Source of the DNA: an uncultured Oscillospiraceae bacterium
GTDB taxonomy: Bacteria; Bacillota; Clostridia; Oscillospirales; Oscillospiraceae
Reading direction: 5' to 3'
Assembly (NCBI GenBank): GCA_910588365.1
Contig: CAJUQS010000080.1
Coordinates: forward strand, 1 to 20,980
Length of the DNA: 20,980 nt
A model generated the notes under the pieces. The model saw only the letters and a list, made by a program, of their open reading frames with translations. It did no database searches and was not told where the DNA came from. Of this stretch, positions 1-6,597 are shown piece by piece; within the stretch, counting starts at the first letter, position 1; each line of letters opens with the position of its first letter. The translations under genes were made by a program, and so were the position numbers.

Positions 1-1
1 C

Positions 2-787
2 CTGCGGGCCATCGGCTATGACCGGAACAACGAGTTCACCGGTCCCAGCTGGCAGATTCAGACCGCCGCCACCGCACGCAACCGCGGCATTCTGAAGAAC
101 ATCGCCGAGGGCACCCTGGGCGGCGCCGCTACCCGTGAGGCTGTTGCCGAGATCCTCTGCCAGACCATCCTGGTGCCTGTGGCCGACTACTCCCTGGCCT
201 TCGGCTACCGCACCACCGATGCCAACGGCAAGGACAACGAGACCCTCGCTTACAAGACCTTCAAGATGGAGAAGATCGACGGCGTGGTCATGGCCAACGA
301 GTACGCCAGCCTGACCGCCTCCACCCCCCTGCCCGCCGGCCAGACCACCCTGGGCGAGCGCACTCTGAATGTCACCTCCACTCTGGACGACATCGGTGAG
401 AGCCGCTACGTCTATGTTGTGCCCCAGACCGGCACCACCCGCTATGACCTGAAGTGCAGCAAGGTCTACGAGACTGAGGGCATGAACAAGGTCTATGAGA
501 GCGTCAACAAGGAAGACATCAAGGATGCCAAGTTCAATACCGTCACCGGTATGACCAAGGATGCCTCCACCGAGCAGTACATCAACTTTGGTCCCAGCAC
601 CAACTGGACCTCTGATTGGCGTATCCGCTACGTGGTCTCCCTGAACGTTGATAAGAGCACCGTTACCGCAATCACATCTCCCAATGCTGCTATAGCCTGC
701 CCGCCATGGAGGCCAACATGTCCCTCAAGGACTATCTGGACAGCTTCACCTTTATCGGTGACGGCAAAGCGGAGTTCTACTTCGTGA
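2..787 (+). CDS. SLH-domain surface (S-layer) protein, 5'-truncated by window edge and frame-shifted at 3' end
   Basis: The reading frame is open from base 2, so the true start lies upstream. The first ~57 residues look like an S-layer homology repeat: LRAIGYD, then a GPSWQ segment, then ATREAVAEIL. SLH repeats bind secondary cell-wall polymer and anchor exported proteins. A beta-rich segment follows (RTLNVTSTLDD, YVYVVPQTGTTRYDLK, WRIRYVVSLNV). After about base 655 this frame turns into low-complexity, non-protein-like sequence (ACPPWRPTCPSRT) and stops at 787. Sensible coding continues in another frame from about 655-705 (see the 706-2226 entry). Codons before the break are strongly C-ending (acc, ggc, aac, atc). 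I infer a disrupted or mosaic S-layer gene; an assembly or sequencing indel is the main alternative. Confidence 0.7.
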   Translation: MRAIGYDRNNEFTGPSWQIQTAATARNRGILKNIAEGTLGGAATREAVAEILCQTILVPVADYSLAFGYRTTDANGKDNETLAYKTFKMEKIDGVVMANEYASLTASTPLPAGQTTLGERTLNVTSTLDDIGESRYVYVVPQTGTTRYDLKCSKVYETEGMNKVYESVNKEDIKDAKFNTVTGMTKDASTEQYINFGPSTNWTSDWRIRYVVSLNVDKSTVTAITSPNAAIACPPWRPTCPSRTIWTASPLSVTAKRSSTS

Positions 788-2226
788 AGGCCAATGCCGT
801 TGGCGAGGCACCTGTTAAGGTTACCCTCCGGAACGGCGGATACGATGAGACCGAGTATCTGGCAGCGATTTCTGCTGGCGTCCATAGCGCCTACACCGTT
901 GACAACGCCTACGTTGTGATTACCTCCGCGGACGGAACTGTTAAAGGGCCTATCAACGATGCCGCTGCTGAGACTCTTAAAGCTGCCAAGACCGCAGCCG
1001 AGACTGCTGTCAAGCAGGCTGTTGCGACTAAGCTGAAGATGAGCGTCGCGGATCTGGAGAACGCCAGCCCCGAGGTCCAGGCCATGGTTGCCGCTATGGT
1101 GCAGAGCGTCAGGAATGCTAAGTCCATGAGTGCTCTGGCGGCCGCCCTTGGTGTTCCCGCGGACACTCAGATCTCTGTTGACAGTAGTACTGGCGCTCTG
1201 ACGCTTAAGGACGCTGAAGATAAGACAGTGACTTTGAACCCGGATGGCATCAAGACCGAGGACGAGAACGGCAATACTGTGGAAACAATCAAGCCCAGTG
1301 ATGTCGCCCCTGTCGATACGATTACAGAGGCTCTTGTTGACGGCAAGCTGACCAAGGATGTTAACCTGGCTTCTACCGCGACCATCAGTGAGGCGACTGT
1401 TATCGACATGAACGGCCACACCATCACCGGTCCTGAGAGTGGCAATGTGTTCACTGTTTCTTCGGGAAGTCTGACTCTCACGAACGGCAAGATTTCTGTC
1501 GCCGAACGGCAGAACGGAATTGCACTTGGCGGAACGGGTGCTGTAGTCAATTTGACCGATGTAGACATCTCTGTTGATAGCAACACTAGTGGACGCGCCC
1601 TTTATGTGTCGCCCGTTGGTGGTGAGAAGCTGAATATCAAGGGTGGTTCTTTCAGCGTTGCAGGCCAGACTTCCGCCCTTCATGTCAACGGTACCAACAC
1701 GCTTCCTGTTGAGATCACCATTGATGGTGCGGAATTTACCAGCACTTACGCGACGATTTGCCCCATTTACCTTGCTGGCGTTAACAAGACTACCATCAGC
1801 AACACCACAATCAATGGTGATGTTGGTATTGAGATCCGTAATGGCAGCTTGACTATCGAAGATGGCACCGTCATTAACTGCACCAACTCTACTGCTGTTG
1901 AGTTTGGCCCCAATGGCAATGGCGGTACGATTGACAGCGGCGCTGGCATCGTTGTGAGCCCCCACACTCCCGCGACTGTCAACCTGTCTGTGAAGGTTAA
2001 CGCTGTGACGATCAACAATGCTGACCGCCCCATCTGGCTTGTGAACTTCCAGAATGTCGCTGGCCGGACTGGTCTGGTCCAGATTGCTAAGACCGTGGAT
2101 GTTCCTGTCACGGTTAACCAGGTCACGAAGGCCGAGGCCGGAGCTGGCGTCTGGACTGCTGAGGAGAACGCCGCTGGCAATTACAACCGCTACAACTTCT
2201 CTCAGGCTGCTGCTCCCCAGGCCTGA
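706..2226 (+). CDS. Beta-helix C-terminal part of the SLH surface protein, in a shifted frame
   Basis: This open frame of 506 codons is one base out of register with the upstream SLH part. The frame is open from 655; the ATG at 706 has no recognisable Shine-Dalgarno, so it is probably a continuation rather than an independent gene. Residues ~1-60 are a beta-rich domain and ~80-150 are Ala-rich and helical. From ~220 to ~480 there are short repeated strands (VIDMNGHTI, SLTLTNGKISV, VNLTDVDISV, LNIKGGSFSV, SLTIEDGTVINC). That is the signature of a right-handed parallel beta-helix (pectate-lyase-like fold) used as a surface stalk or carbohydrate-binding surface. Codon use is much more mixed (gtt, act, gct, gcg) than in the SLH part. 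It ends in a strong terminator. Exported surface role is inferred; the ligand is unknown. Confidence 0.7.
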   Translation: MEANMSLKDYLDSFTFIGDGKAEFYFVKANAVGEAPVKVTLRNGGYDETEYLAAISAGVHSAYTVDNAYVVITSADGTVKGPINDAAAETLKAAKTAAETAVKQAVATKLKMSVADLENASPEVQAMVAAMVQSVRNAKSMSALAAALGVPADTQISVDSSTGALTLKDAEDKTVTLNPDGIKTEDENGNTVETIKPSDVAPVDTITEALVDGKLTKDVNLASTATISEATVIDMNGHTITGPESGNVFTVSSGSLTLTNGKISVAERQNGIALGGTGAVVNLTDVDISVDSNTSGRALYVSPVGGEKLNIKGGSFSVAGQTSALHVNGTNTLPVEITIDGAEFTSTYATICPIYLAGVNKTTISNTTINGDVGIEIRNGSLTIEDGTVINCTNSTAVEFGPNGNGGTIDSGAGIVVSPHTPATVNLSVKVNAVTINNADRPIWLVNFQNVAGRTGLVQIAKTVDVPVTVNQVTKAEAGAGVWTAEENAAGNYNRYNFSQAAAPQA

Positions 2227-2258
2227 TCACACCGCACAATATCTTTACTCAAGCAAAC

Positions 2259-2300
2259 ACCCCCCAAGGGCTTCGGCCCTTGGGGGGTCCCCTTTTATTT
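2259..2300 (+). terminator. Rho-independent terminator of the surface-protein gene
   Basis: Perfect 13-bp stem (2259-2271 with 2276-2288) closed by a TTCG tetraloop and followed by CCCCTTTTATTT. The minus-strand tail-like gene ends only 7 bases beyond the stem, so the hairpin may also stop transcription from that side, although its T-tract there is poor. Confidence 0.85.
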
Positions 2301-2765
2301 GAACGCGATGTAGTCGTAACCCCTGCCCGACTCATTGAGGTTGGGGTACGCGCCGTAGATGGAGGGCTCAAATGGGTAGACGGTAAATCCGGTATCCGTG
2401 ATCTTGATGCGGCTTTTCATGAGATTTCCGGCAGTCATGGCAAAATACCGGTCAAAATCCGTGGTGATGTTGGAGGTGACAGTGGAGCGCATCCCGGAGA
2501 CAATCACAAACGCGGGCTTAAAACCCAGGTTAATGTCCTGGGGTTCGCTTTTGCCGGTGTAGCTGCCCACCACATAGGGCCTGGCGGCTGCGGCGGCGTT
2601 GGCGGTCTGTTTGGCCTCGGAGGCGTCAGCGCGGGCGGCATTGGCGGTGGCGGCGGTTTTGGTCATGCCGGACTCGATGGAGGTGTTCATGGCGTTGAAA
2701 TCATCCATCATGATCCGTTCCTCCTTGACCCACTGGGGCAGGCGGTAGTTCTTGGTGTAGTTCAT
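2295..2765 (-). CDS. Phage tail-like / tail-fibre-type small protein
   Basis: 156 residues. The ATG at 2765 was chosen because AGAAGGAGAA lies 6-8 bases upstream; the frame extends further upstream but without a ribosome site. The N-terminus (NYRLPQWVKEERIMMDDFN) is the type that opens many Firmicutes prophage tail or baseplate appendage proteins. Residues ~28-62 form an Ala-rich helical linker (TKTAATANAARADASEAKQ). The C-terminal ~90 residues read INLGFKPAFVIVSG, then ITDTGFTVYP, then LNESGRGYDYIAFK, a beta-sandwich pattern common at the tips of phage tail fibres. No other phage gene is visible, so it stands alone beside a surface-protein gene. It may be a prophage relic or a domesticated adhesin. 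The family resemblance is from memory. Confidence 0.7.
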   Translation of the reverse strand: MNYTKNYRLPQWVKEERIMMDDFNAMNTSIESGMTKTAATANAARADASEAKQTANAAAAARPYVVGSYTGKSEPQDINLGFKPAFVIVSGMRSTVTSNITTDFDRYFAMTAGNLMKSRIKITDTGFTVYPFEPSIYGAYPNLNESGRGYDYIAFK

Positions 2766-2850
2766 ATTGTGTTCTCCTTCTGAAATGATTTTGTGACGGC
2801 GTGGATCGGACGACGGCCCCGTCGAAGCGCCGCGTCCGATTTTTCTGCAA

Positions 2851-2883
2851 GCAAAAAAACCGTTACACATAGGTGTGTAACGG
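2851..2883 (-). terminator. Minus-strand intrinsic terminator upstream of the tail-like gene
   Basis: A 9-bp stem (CCGTTACAC at 2860-2868 with GTGTAACGG at 2875-2883) and a 6-base loop. On the minus strand it is followed directly by seven T (plus-strand A run at 2853-2859). It would end transcripts coming from the minus-strand promoter at 3147-3174 before they reach the tail-like gene, so it could act as an attenuator or as a second stop for a longer antisense RNA. Confidence 0.7.
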
Positions 2884-2902
2884 GGGGAAAGTTGTATGTT
2901 AC

Positions 2903-2923
2903 TGTGCAACGTCAACTTGCACA
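2903..2923. promoter_or_regulatory. Inverted repeat TGTGCAA-N7-TTGCACA, possible operator
   Basis: Perfect 7-bp inverted repeat (2903-2909 and 2917-2923) about 75 bases upstream of the small peptide gene. It could be an operator for a dimeric regulator or a small hairpin in the peptide mRNA leader. No convincing -35/-10 pair for the plus strand was found next to it. Confidence 0.3.
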
Positions 2924-2937
2924 ATCATTTGAGTCGC

Positions 2938-2992
2938 GTCATTGGGCTGCGCCCAACGACCGCTCCGGCGGCGCAAGCGCCGCCCAGGTGAC
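2938..2992 (+). promoter_or_regulatory. Structured leader that can sequester the ribosome-binding site of the small peptide
   Basis: GTCATTGGGC (2938-2947) can pair with GCCCAGGTGAC (2982-2992) using about ten pairs, two of them G-U, with one bulge. This buries the AGGTG Shine-Dalgarno at 2986-2990. Two competing local hairpins exist: TTGGGC-TGC-GCCCAA (2942-2956) and a 7-bp G+C stem at 2967-2984. These overlap the long stem, so the folds are mutually exclusive. Sequestered ribosome sites are typical of type I toxin mRNAs. The folding is by eye only. Confidence 0.45.
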
Positions 2993-2995
2993 GAG

Positions 2996-3079
2996 ATGCC
3001 CATGACTTTTACGTTTCATTGGTGTGGATTTACCATTACCATCCGCGTAAAAAGGGACAGCCGTCACCCGGCACGGTGA
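2996..3079 (+). CDS. 27-residue amphipathic basic peptide, candidate type I toxin
   Basis: A tiny gene starting ATGCCCATG, with AGGTG 5 bases upstream (11 bases upstream of the second ATG at 3002). The peptide begins MPMTFTFHWCGFTITIR and ends VKRDSRHPAR. It has an alternating hydrophobic/polar stretch (TFTFHWCGFTITI), good for a membrane-active strand, and a strongly basic tail. I have the impression of similar peptides (a FH..GFTVTI core and a K-x-x-RH tail) in gut Clostridia, but cannot confirm it here. Its stop codon lies inside the 13-bp hairpin that terminates an antisense RNA from the opposite strand. Its leader can hide the ribosome site. Together these point to a toxin gene of a type I toxin-antitoxin pair; function is inferred. 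Confidence 0.5.
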   Translation: MPMTFTFHWCGFTITIRVKRDSRHPAR

Positions 3080-3087
3080 CGGCTGTC
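3049..3087 (-). terminator. Intrinsic terminator of the antisense RNA
   Basis: Stem GACAGCCGTCACC (3056-3068) with its perfect complement at 3075-3087 and a 6-base loop. On the minus strand it is followed by CCTTTTT (plus-strand A run at 3049-3053). Confidence 0.8.
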
Positions 3088-3108
3088 TTGAGTAGCCGCT
3101 AAAGCATA

Positions 3109-3138
3109 GGGGCTGACCACGTATCCGCAGCGCCCTTT
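3109..3138 (+). terminator. Probable terminator of the small-peptide mRNA
   Basis: GGGGCTG (3109-3115) pairs with CAGCGCCC (3128-3135) with one bulged base and a 12-base loop, followed by TTT. It is a weak but well-placed plus-strand stop, just before the start site of the antisense RNA. Confidence 0.4.
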
Positions 3139-3146
3139 CCATGTTT

Positions 3147-3174
3147 ATTATACCTGAATTCGTGATTTTGTCAA
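3147..3174 (-). promoter_or_regulatory. Near-perfect sigma-A promoter for the antisense RNA
   Basis: On the minus strand: TTGACA (3174-3169), a 16-base spacer, then TATAAT (3152-3147). Both hexamers match consensus exactly, making this the strongest promoter seen in the window. It points away from the helicase gene and into the small-peptide locus. Confidence 0.75.
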
Positions 3175-3184
3175 TGGGGAACCA

Positions 3185-3256
3185 CGCGAAACGGCAGTTT
3201 CGCGCAGAAGTTTCTTTTTGATTCTTTTTCTTTTCAAAGAAAAAGAATGACTGCCT
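3185..3256 (-). repeat. Dispersed two-hairpin intergenic repeat, copy 1
   Basis: Read on the minus strand: GGCAGTC, then a 12-bp hairpin of ATTCTTTTTCTT and its complement (3221-3248), a short A-rich linker, then CGCGAAAC-loop-GTTTCGCG (3185-3204). The same layout recurs at 6422-6491 and 15506-15576. The stems keep pairing where the bases differ. It lies between the antisense promoter and the helicase gene. Confidence 0.75.
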
Positions 3257-3302
3257 CTCCATGAAAAAAGAATGAATTTTCTGCAAACGGCCCCTGACGC
3301 AC

Positions 3303-3331
3303 TTGCGGCGGGGGCTGTTTTATGATAAAAT
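3303..3331 (+). promoter_or_regulatory. Possible promoter of the DEAD-box helicase gene
   Basis: TTGCGG (3303-3308), a 17-base spacer, TAAAAT (3326-3331); the start would be near 3338, giving a ~60-base leader. The leader contains a small GGGGAA/TTCCCC hairpin around 3354-3369. The hexamers are only moderate matches. Confidence 0.35.
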
Positions 3332-3397
3332 ACGTCAGTTACTGTACATGCGGCGGGGAAAATTCCCCAGGAAATAAGATAACGCGAGGAAAGATTT

Positions 3398-4561
3398 ATG
3401 GAAATCACACAGGGCGTGCGCTTTGATACGCTGGGGCTGTCCCCGGAGATGATGCGCGCGCTGGAAAAAAAGGGCTATGAGCTCTCCACCCCCATTCAGG
3501 CGGGGTGCATCCCCCCCATGATGGACTGGCAGGACGTCACCGCCAAGGCCCCCACGGGCACGGGCAAGACCTTCGCCTTCGGCATCCCCATCATCGAGCA
3601 CATCGACATGGAGTCCGACCAGGTCCAGGCGGTCATTCTGGCGCCCACCCGGGAGCTGGCCATGCAGATCACGGCCGAAATGCGGGAGCTGGCCCAGTAC
3701 AAGCCGGGCATCCGCATGGTGTGCCTCTACGGCGGCCAGCCCATCGGCAAGCAGATTGACGCGCTGAAGAAGCGCCCCCAGATCGTGGTCGCCACCCCGG
3801 GGCGGCTCCAGGACCACATGAAGCGCCGCACGGTGCGCATTGACAGGACGCAGACCGCCATCCTGGACGAGGCGGACCGGATGCTGGATATGGGCTTCAT
3901 CCACGATGTCACCAAGCTGCTGGACCAGATGAAAAACCGGAAGAACCTGGGCCTCTTCTCCGCCACCATCAGCCGCGAGGTCATGGACATCGCCTGGGTC
4001 TACCAGCGGGATCAGGTGGAGATCACCGTCCGGGCCGACGAGGAGAACAAGCCGGATATCCACCAGTACCGCCTGGAGCTGACCATGAACGGCAAGGTGG
4101 ACGCGGTGGAGAAGATCCTGGAGCAGGAGCGGTTTGACCGCGTGATGATCTTCTGCAACACCAAGGGCAACACCGAGCGGGTGACCAAGCTGCTGCAGAT
4201 GCGGGGCGTGGACGCCCAGTGCATCCACGGCGACATCCCCCAGGAGAAGCGGGAGAAGGTCATGGCCCGGTTCCGCCGCGGGGAGCTGCGGGTGTTCGTG
4301 TCCACGGACGTGGCGGCCCGGGGCATCGACGTGGACGATGTGGACGCGGTGTTCAACTACGATGTACCCGACGAGAACGAGTACTACGTCCACCGCATCG
4401 GCCGCACGGGCCGGGCCAAGCGCCACGGCGTGGCCTATACCTTTGTCACCGACTACCCCGGCATGGTGCGCCTGAACGACATCGCCAAGCACACCAAAAA
4501 CGACATCCAGCCGGTGAAGTTCGACGAGGACGGGAAGCTGATCCCGCTGGAGACGAAGTAA
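3398..4561 (+). CDS. DEAD-box ATP-dependent RNA helicase
   Basis: 387 residues, with GAGGA 8 bases before the ATG. It unwinds structured RNA using ATP, probably in ribosome assembly or mRNA turnover in the cytoplasm. All core motifs are visible: Q motif (F9 and TPIQ 31-34), motif I APTGTGKT 51-58, PTRELA 83-88, GG 112-113, TPGR 133-136, DEAD 157-160, SAT 188-190, RGID 308-311, HRIGRTGR 332-339. The protein is little more than the two RecA-like domains and lacks the long basic tail of CshA/DeaD and the DbpA RNA-binding domain, so it resembles the short CshB/RhlE-like group. I do not assign a symbol. Its stop overlaps the next start (TAATG), so the two genes are probably co-transcribed. Confidence 0.95.
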   Translation: MEITQGVRFDTLGLSPEMMRALEKKGYELSTPIQAGCIPPMMDWQDVTAKAPTGTGKTFAFGIPIIEHIDMESDQVQAVILAPTRELAMQITAEMRELAQYKPGIRMVCLYGGQPIGKQIDALKKRPQIVVATPGRLQDHMKRRTVRIDRTQTAILDEADRMLDMGFIHDVTKLLDQMKNRKNLGLFSATISREVMDIAWVYQRDQVEITVRADEENKPDIHQYRLELTMNGKVDAVEKILEQERFDRVMIFCNTKGNTERVTKLLQMRGVDAQCIHGDIPQEKREKVMARFRRGELRVFVSTDVAARGIDVDDVDAVFNYDVPDENEYYVHRIGRTGRAKRHGVAYTFVTDYPGMVRLNDIAKHTKNDIQPVKFDEDGKLIPLETK

Positions 4562-6417
4562 TGGGACCCATGAAGAAGATGCGCCTCTCTTTGGCGTGCG
4601 CGCTGCTGGCGGCGCTGACGGCGCTGTCCGCCTGCGGGAGCCCCCGGAACACGCCTGCCGGCAACGGCGGCAATTCCGCCGCCGATGCCCCGAGCGTGGA
4701 GGCGGCGGCTGCCCGGACGATCACAGTCAGCCTCTCCGCCGCCCAGGACACCCTGGACCCGGCCAGCGCCACCGCCCCGGGCAGCGAGACCATTCTGCAC
4801 CACCTCTTTGAAAACCTGATGCGCTGGGAGGACGGCGGCGACGGCTGGGCGGTCCTGGCACCCGGCCAGGCGGAGAGCTATGAGGTGGACACGGACTTTT
4901 CCGGCAGCTCCACCTATACCTTCACCCTCCGGGAGGGCCTCCTCTGGTCCGACGGGAAGCCTGTCACGGCAAACGACTTTGTTACCGCCTGGCGGCGGCT
5001 GGCCAATCCCTCCAACAACCTGCCCCACCGGGAGCTGCTGCGGGACGTGGCCGGCTACGGCGCGGTCCAGGAGAGCATGGACGCCTCCCAGCTGGCCGTG
5101 TCCGCCCCGGACGAGCGGACCTTCGTGGTGACCCTGGCGGGGAGCCCCGCCTACTTCCTGGAGGAGGTCTGCGCCAGCGCCTACACCATGCCGGTGCGGG
5201 AGGATCTGGCGCTGGACAGCTCCTGGGGCAGGAATGCCGCGGCCACCGTCACCAACGGCCCCTACACCGCCGTGCAGTTTGACCGCTCCCTGGTGGCACT
5301 GGAGTTCAGCCCCAGCTATAATAGCAATCACACCGGGAACCGGGATGTCCCCGCGCAGATTCACTTCCTGACCAGCCGGGACGGCGACTATGAAAAATTT
5401 CTCAGCGGTGAGCTGGATCTGGTGACCGATCTTCCCGGCGAGGCCCCCCAGGAGCTGGCGGAGAGCGGCCTGTGGACGCCGGAGCCGGTGTCTGCCGCCT
5501 GGGGCGTGCTGCTGAACACCCAGCGCCCCCCCTTCGATGATGCCAGCGTCCGTCTGGCCTTCCGCCTGGCCGTTGACAGCCGGGCGGTGGTGGAGGCCAT
5601 AGGGGATCCGCTCCTCCGGAGCGCCGCGGGGCTGATCCCCTACGGGGTCAGCGACTACGGCCAGCGGGTCCTGGCGGAGGAGGCCCCGGAGGAGGAGACC
5701 GCTCTGCCGGATCCCAACGCGGCCCCGGCGCAGGAGGAACCGGATCCCGTCTGCTGGGACTTCCGCGCCCACAGCCTGGAGAAGGTGACGGCGCCTGCGG
5801 AGCAGGACTACGGCGCGGACTGCGTCCGGGCCCGTTCTCTGCTGGCCCAGGCCGGTTACGCCGGCGGCGCCGGGTTCCCGGCGGTGGAGTACCTGTATGT
5901 GGACAGCAGCCTGGGCCGGGCGCTGGCCGGGGTTCTCCAGAGTATGTGGCAGGAGCAGCTGGGCGTCTCCGTGACCCCCCGGGCCGTGAGCCAGGAGGAA
6001 TATGACGCCAGCGTGGCGCTGGTACCCCTGCCGGAGGAGGTCCTGGGCGAGGAGCCCGTCCCCGGCCAGGTCGGCACTCTGCCGGAAACCACGGGTGAGT
6101 TTACCATGGCCGCCCAGGTGATAACCCCCTCCTTCAGCGACGCCGGCGTCCTGCTGGAGCGCTGGTACAGTCAGAGCGGCGAGAACGTCACCGGCTACAC
6201 CAGCGGCGCCTTCGACATCCTCATCGACGCCGCCCGGGCCGCCGCCGCCCCCGAGGTCCGTGACGCCTACCTCCACGACGCGGAGGCCATCCTGCTGGAG
6301 GACGCGCCGGTGATCCCCGTCTGCTGCCAGGGCGGCAGCTTCCGGCTGGCGGAGGGCCTCTCCGGCCTCTACCGCGCTCCCGATGGGGTGTACTTCCTCT
6401 ATTACCTGGAGGGGTAG
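4561..6417 (+). CDS. Oligopeptide ABC transporter substrate-binding lipoprotein (OppA/DppA family)
   Basis: 618 residues from the ATG at 4561, which overlaps the helicase stop and has GGAGA 7 bases upstream; a second ATG at 4570 would shorten it by three. Residues 5-25 are a lipoprotein signal ending LSAC, with Cys25 as the lipidated residue, so the protein should sit on the outer face of the membrane. The domain begins TITVSLSAAQDTLDPA and contains the family signature YTFTLREGLLWSDGKPVTA, then NDFVTAWRRL, as in SBP_bac_5 proteins that deliver peptides to Opp/Dpp permeases. No permease or ATPase gene is adjacent. It may work with a distant transporter or as a peptide sensor. The helicase pairing is probably incidental. 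The gene ends right before a two-hairpin repeat. Confidence 0.9.
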   Translation: MGPMKKMRLSLACALLAALTALSACGSPRNTPAGNGGNSAADAPSVEAAAARTITVSLSAAQDTLDPASATAPGSETILHHLFENLMRWEDGGDGWAVLAPGQAESYEVDTDFSGSSTYTFTLREGLLWSDGKPVTANDFVTAWRRLANPSNNLPHRELLRDVAGYGAVQESMDASQLAVSAPDERTFVVTLAGSPAYFLEEVCASAYTMPVREDLALDSSWGRNAAATVTNGPYTAVQFDRSLVALEFSPSYNSNHTGNRDVPAQIHFLTSRDGDYEKFLSGELDLVTDLPGEAPQELAESGLWTPEPVSAAWGVLLNTQRPPFDDASVRLAFRLAVDSRAVVEAIGDPLLRSAAGLIPYGVSDYGQRVLAEEAPEEETALPDPNAAPAQEEPDPVCWDFRAHSLEKVTAPAEQDYGADCVRARSLLAQAGYAGGAGFPAVEYLYVDSSLGRALAGVLQSMWQEQLGVSVTPRAVSQEEYDASVALVPLPEEVLGEEPVPGQVGTLPETTGEFTMAAQVITPSFSDAGVLLERWYSQSGENVTGYTSGAFDILIDAARAAAAPEVRDAYLHDAEAILLEDAPVIPVCCQGGSFRLAEGLSGLYRAPDGVYFLYYLEG

Positions 6418-6421
6418 GCAT

Positions 6422-6491
6422 TTCTTCCTTTTCTTTTGAAAAGGAAAAAGAATCAATAAAGAAACCTTTTGGGCGAAACTGCAGTTTCGCC
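6422..6491 (+). repeat. Dispersed two-hairpin intergenic repeat, copy 2
   Basis: Begins just after the stop of the peptide-binding lipoprotein. The first hairpin is TTCCTTTTC/GAAAAGGAA (6425-6433 with 6438-6446). A linker (AAAAGAATCAATAAAGAAAC) follows. The second hairpin is a perfect palindrome, GGCGAAAC-TGCA-GTTTCGCC (6472-6491). It has the same layout and polarity as the copy at 15506-15576 and the inverse of the copy at 3185-3256. It may serve as the 3' end of the mRNA, though there is no T-run directly after the second stem. Confidence 0.75.
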
Positions 6492-6493
6492 AT

Positions 6494-6557
6494 GTTGCTT
6501 TTGCAACTGTAGAGTGCGCGCTTTACCTGTATACTGATATTGTGAACCATTTAACAA
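6494..6557 (+). promoter_or_regulatory. Putative cooS promoter with Crp/Fnr-like inverted repeats
   Basis: A -10-like TATACT at 6530-6535 puts the start near 6542. There is no good -35. Instead, GTTGC-N4-GCAAC (6494-6507) is centred at 6500.5, about -41.5 from that start, the class II position for Crp/Fnr-family activators. A second element, TTGTGA-N6-TAACAA (6540-6557), overlaps the start and differs by one base from the Crp/HcpR-type TTGTGA-N6-TCACAA. The regulator is not in the window; this is inference from spacing and motif. Confidence 0.3.
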
Positions 6558-6597
6558 ACCGTGGGAAATCAATCATGATGGAGGAGGAACACATCTC

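Larger units (their letters stand above)
3049..3140 (-). ncRNA. Antisense RNA (~90 nt), candidate type I antitoxin
   Basis: A near-consensus promoter (3147-3174) should start a minus-strand RNA near 3140. A perfect 13-bp hairpin followed by five T should end it near 3049. The RNA would be complementary to the last ~30 bases of the 27-residue peptide gene and to its 3' untranslated region, the 3'-overlap geometry known from txpA/RatA and bsrG/SR4. No convincing open frame lies wholly inside it. Expression is inferred from sequence only. Confidence 0.6.

Noticed and set aside
655..705. Programmed -1 ribosomal frameshift joining the two S-layer parts
   Set aside because: No slippery heptamer and no obvious downstream pseudoknot; a mutation, mosaic join or sequence error is simpler.
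628..1965. 445-codon minus-strand frame opposite the beta-helix part
   Set aside because: Repetitive antisense of beta-helix codons; the plus-strand repeats make structural sense and end in a terminator.
2295..2765. Diversity-generating retroelement target (variable tail-like C-terminus)
   Set aside because: No reverse transcriptase, template repeat or matching variable repeat in the window.
2939..3286. 115-codon minus-strand frame across the antisense RNA
   Set aside because: It crosses a promoter and a strong terminator, and its protein is not domain-like; the RNA explanation fits better.
3335..4492. Long minus-strand open frame (385 codons) opposite the helicase
   Set aside because: It mirrors a clear DEAD-box gene, is extremely rich in His, Val, Leu, Gly and Ala, and has no recognisable motif; a shadow frame of GC-rich coding DNA.
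4453..6456. 667-codon minus-strand frame opposite the peptide-binding lipoprotein
   Set aside because: Low-complexity Gly/Ala/Gln composition with no domains; the plus-strand lipoprotein explains the region.
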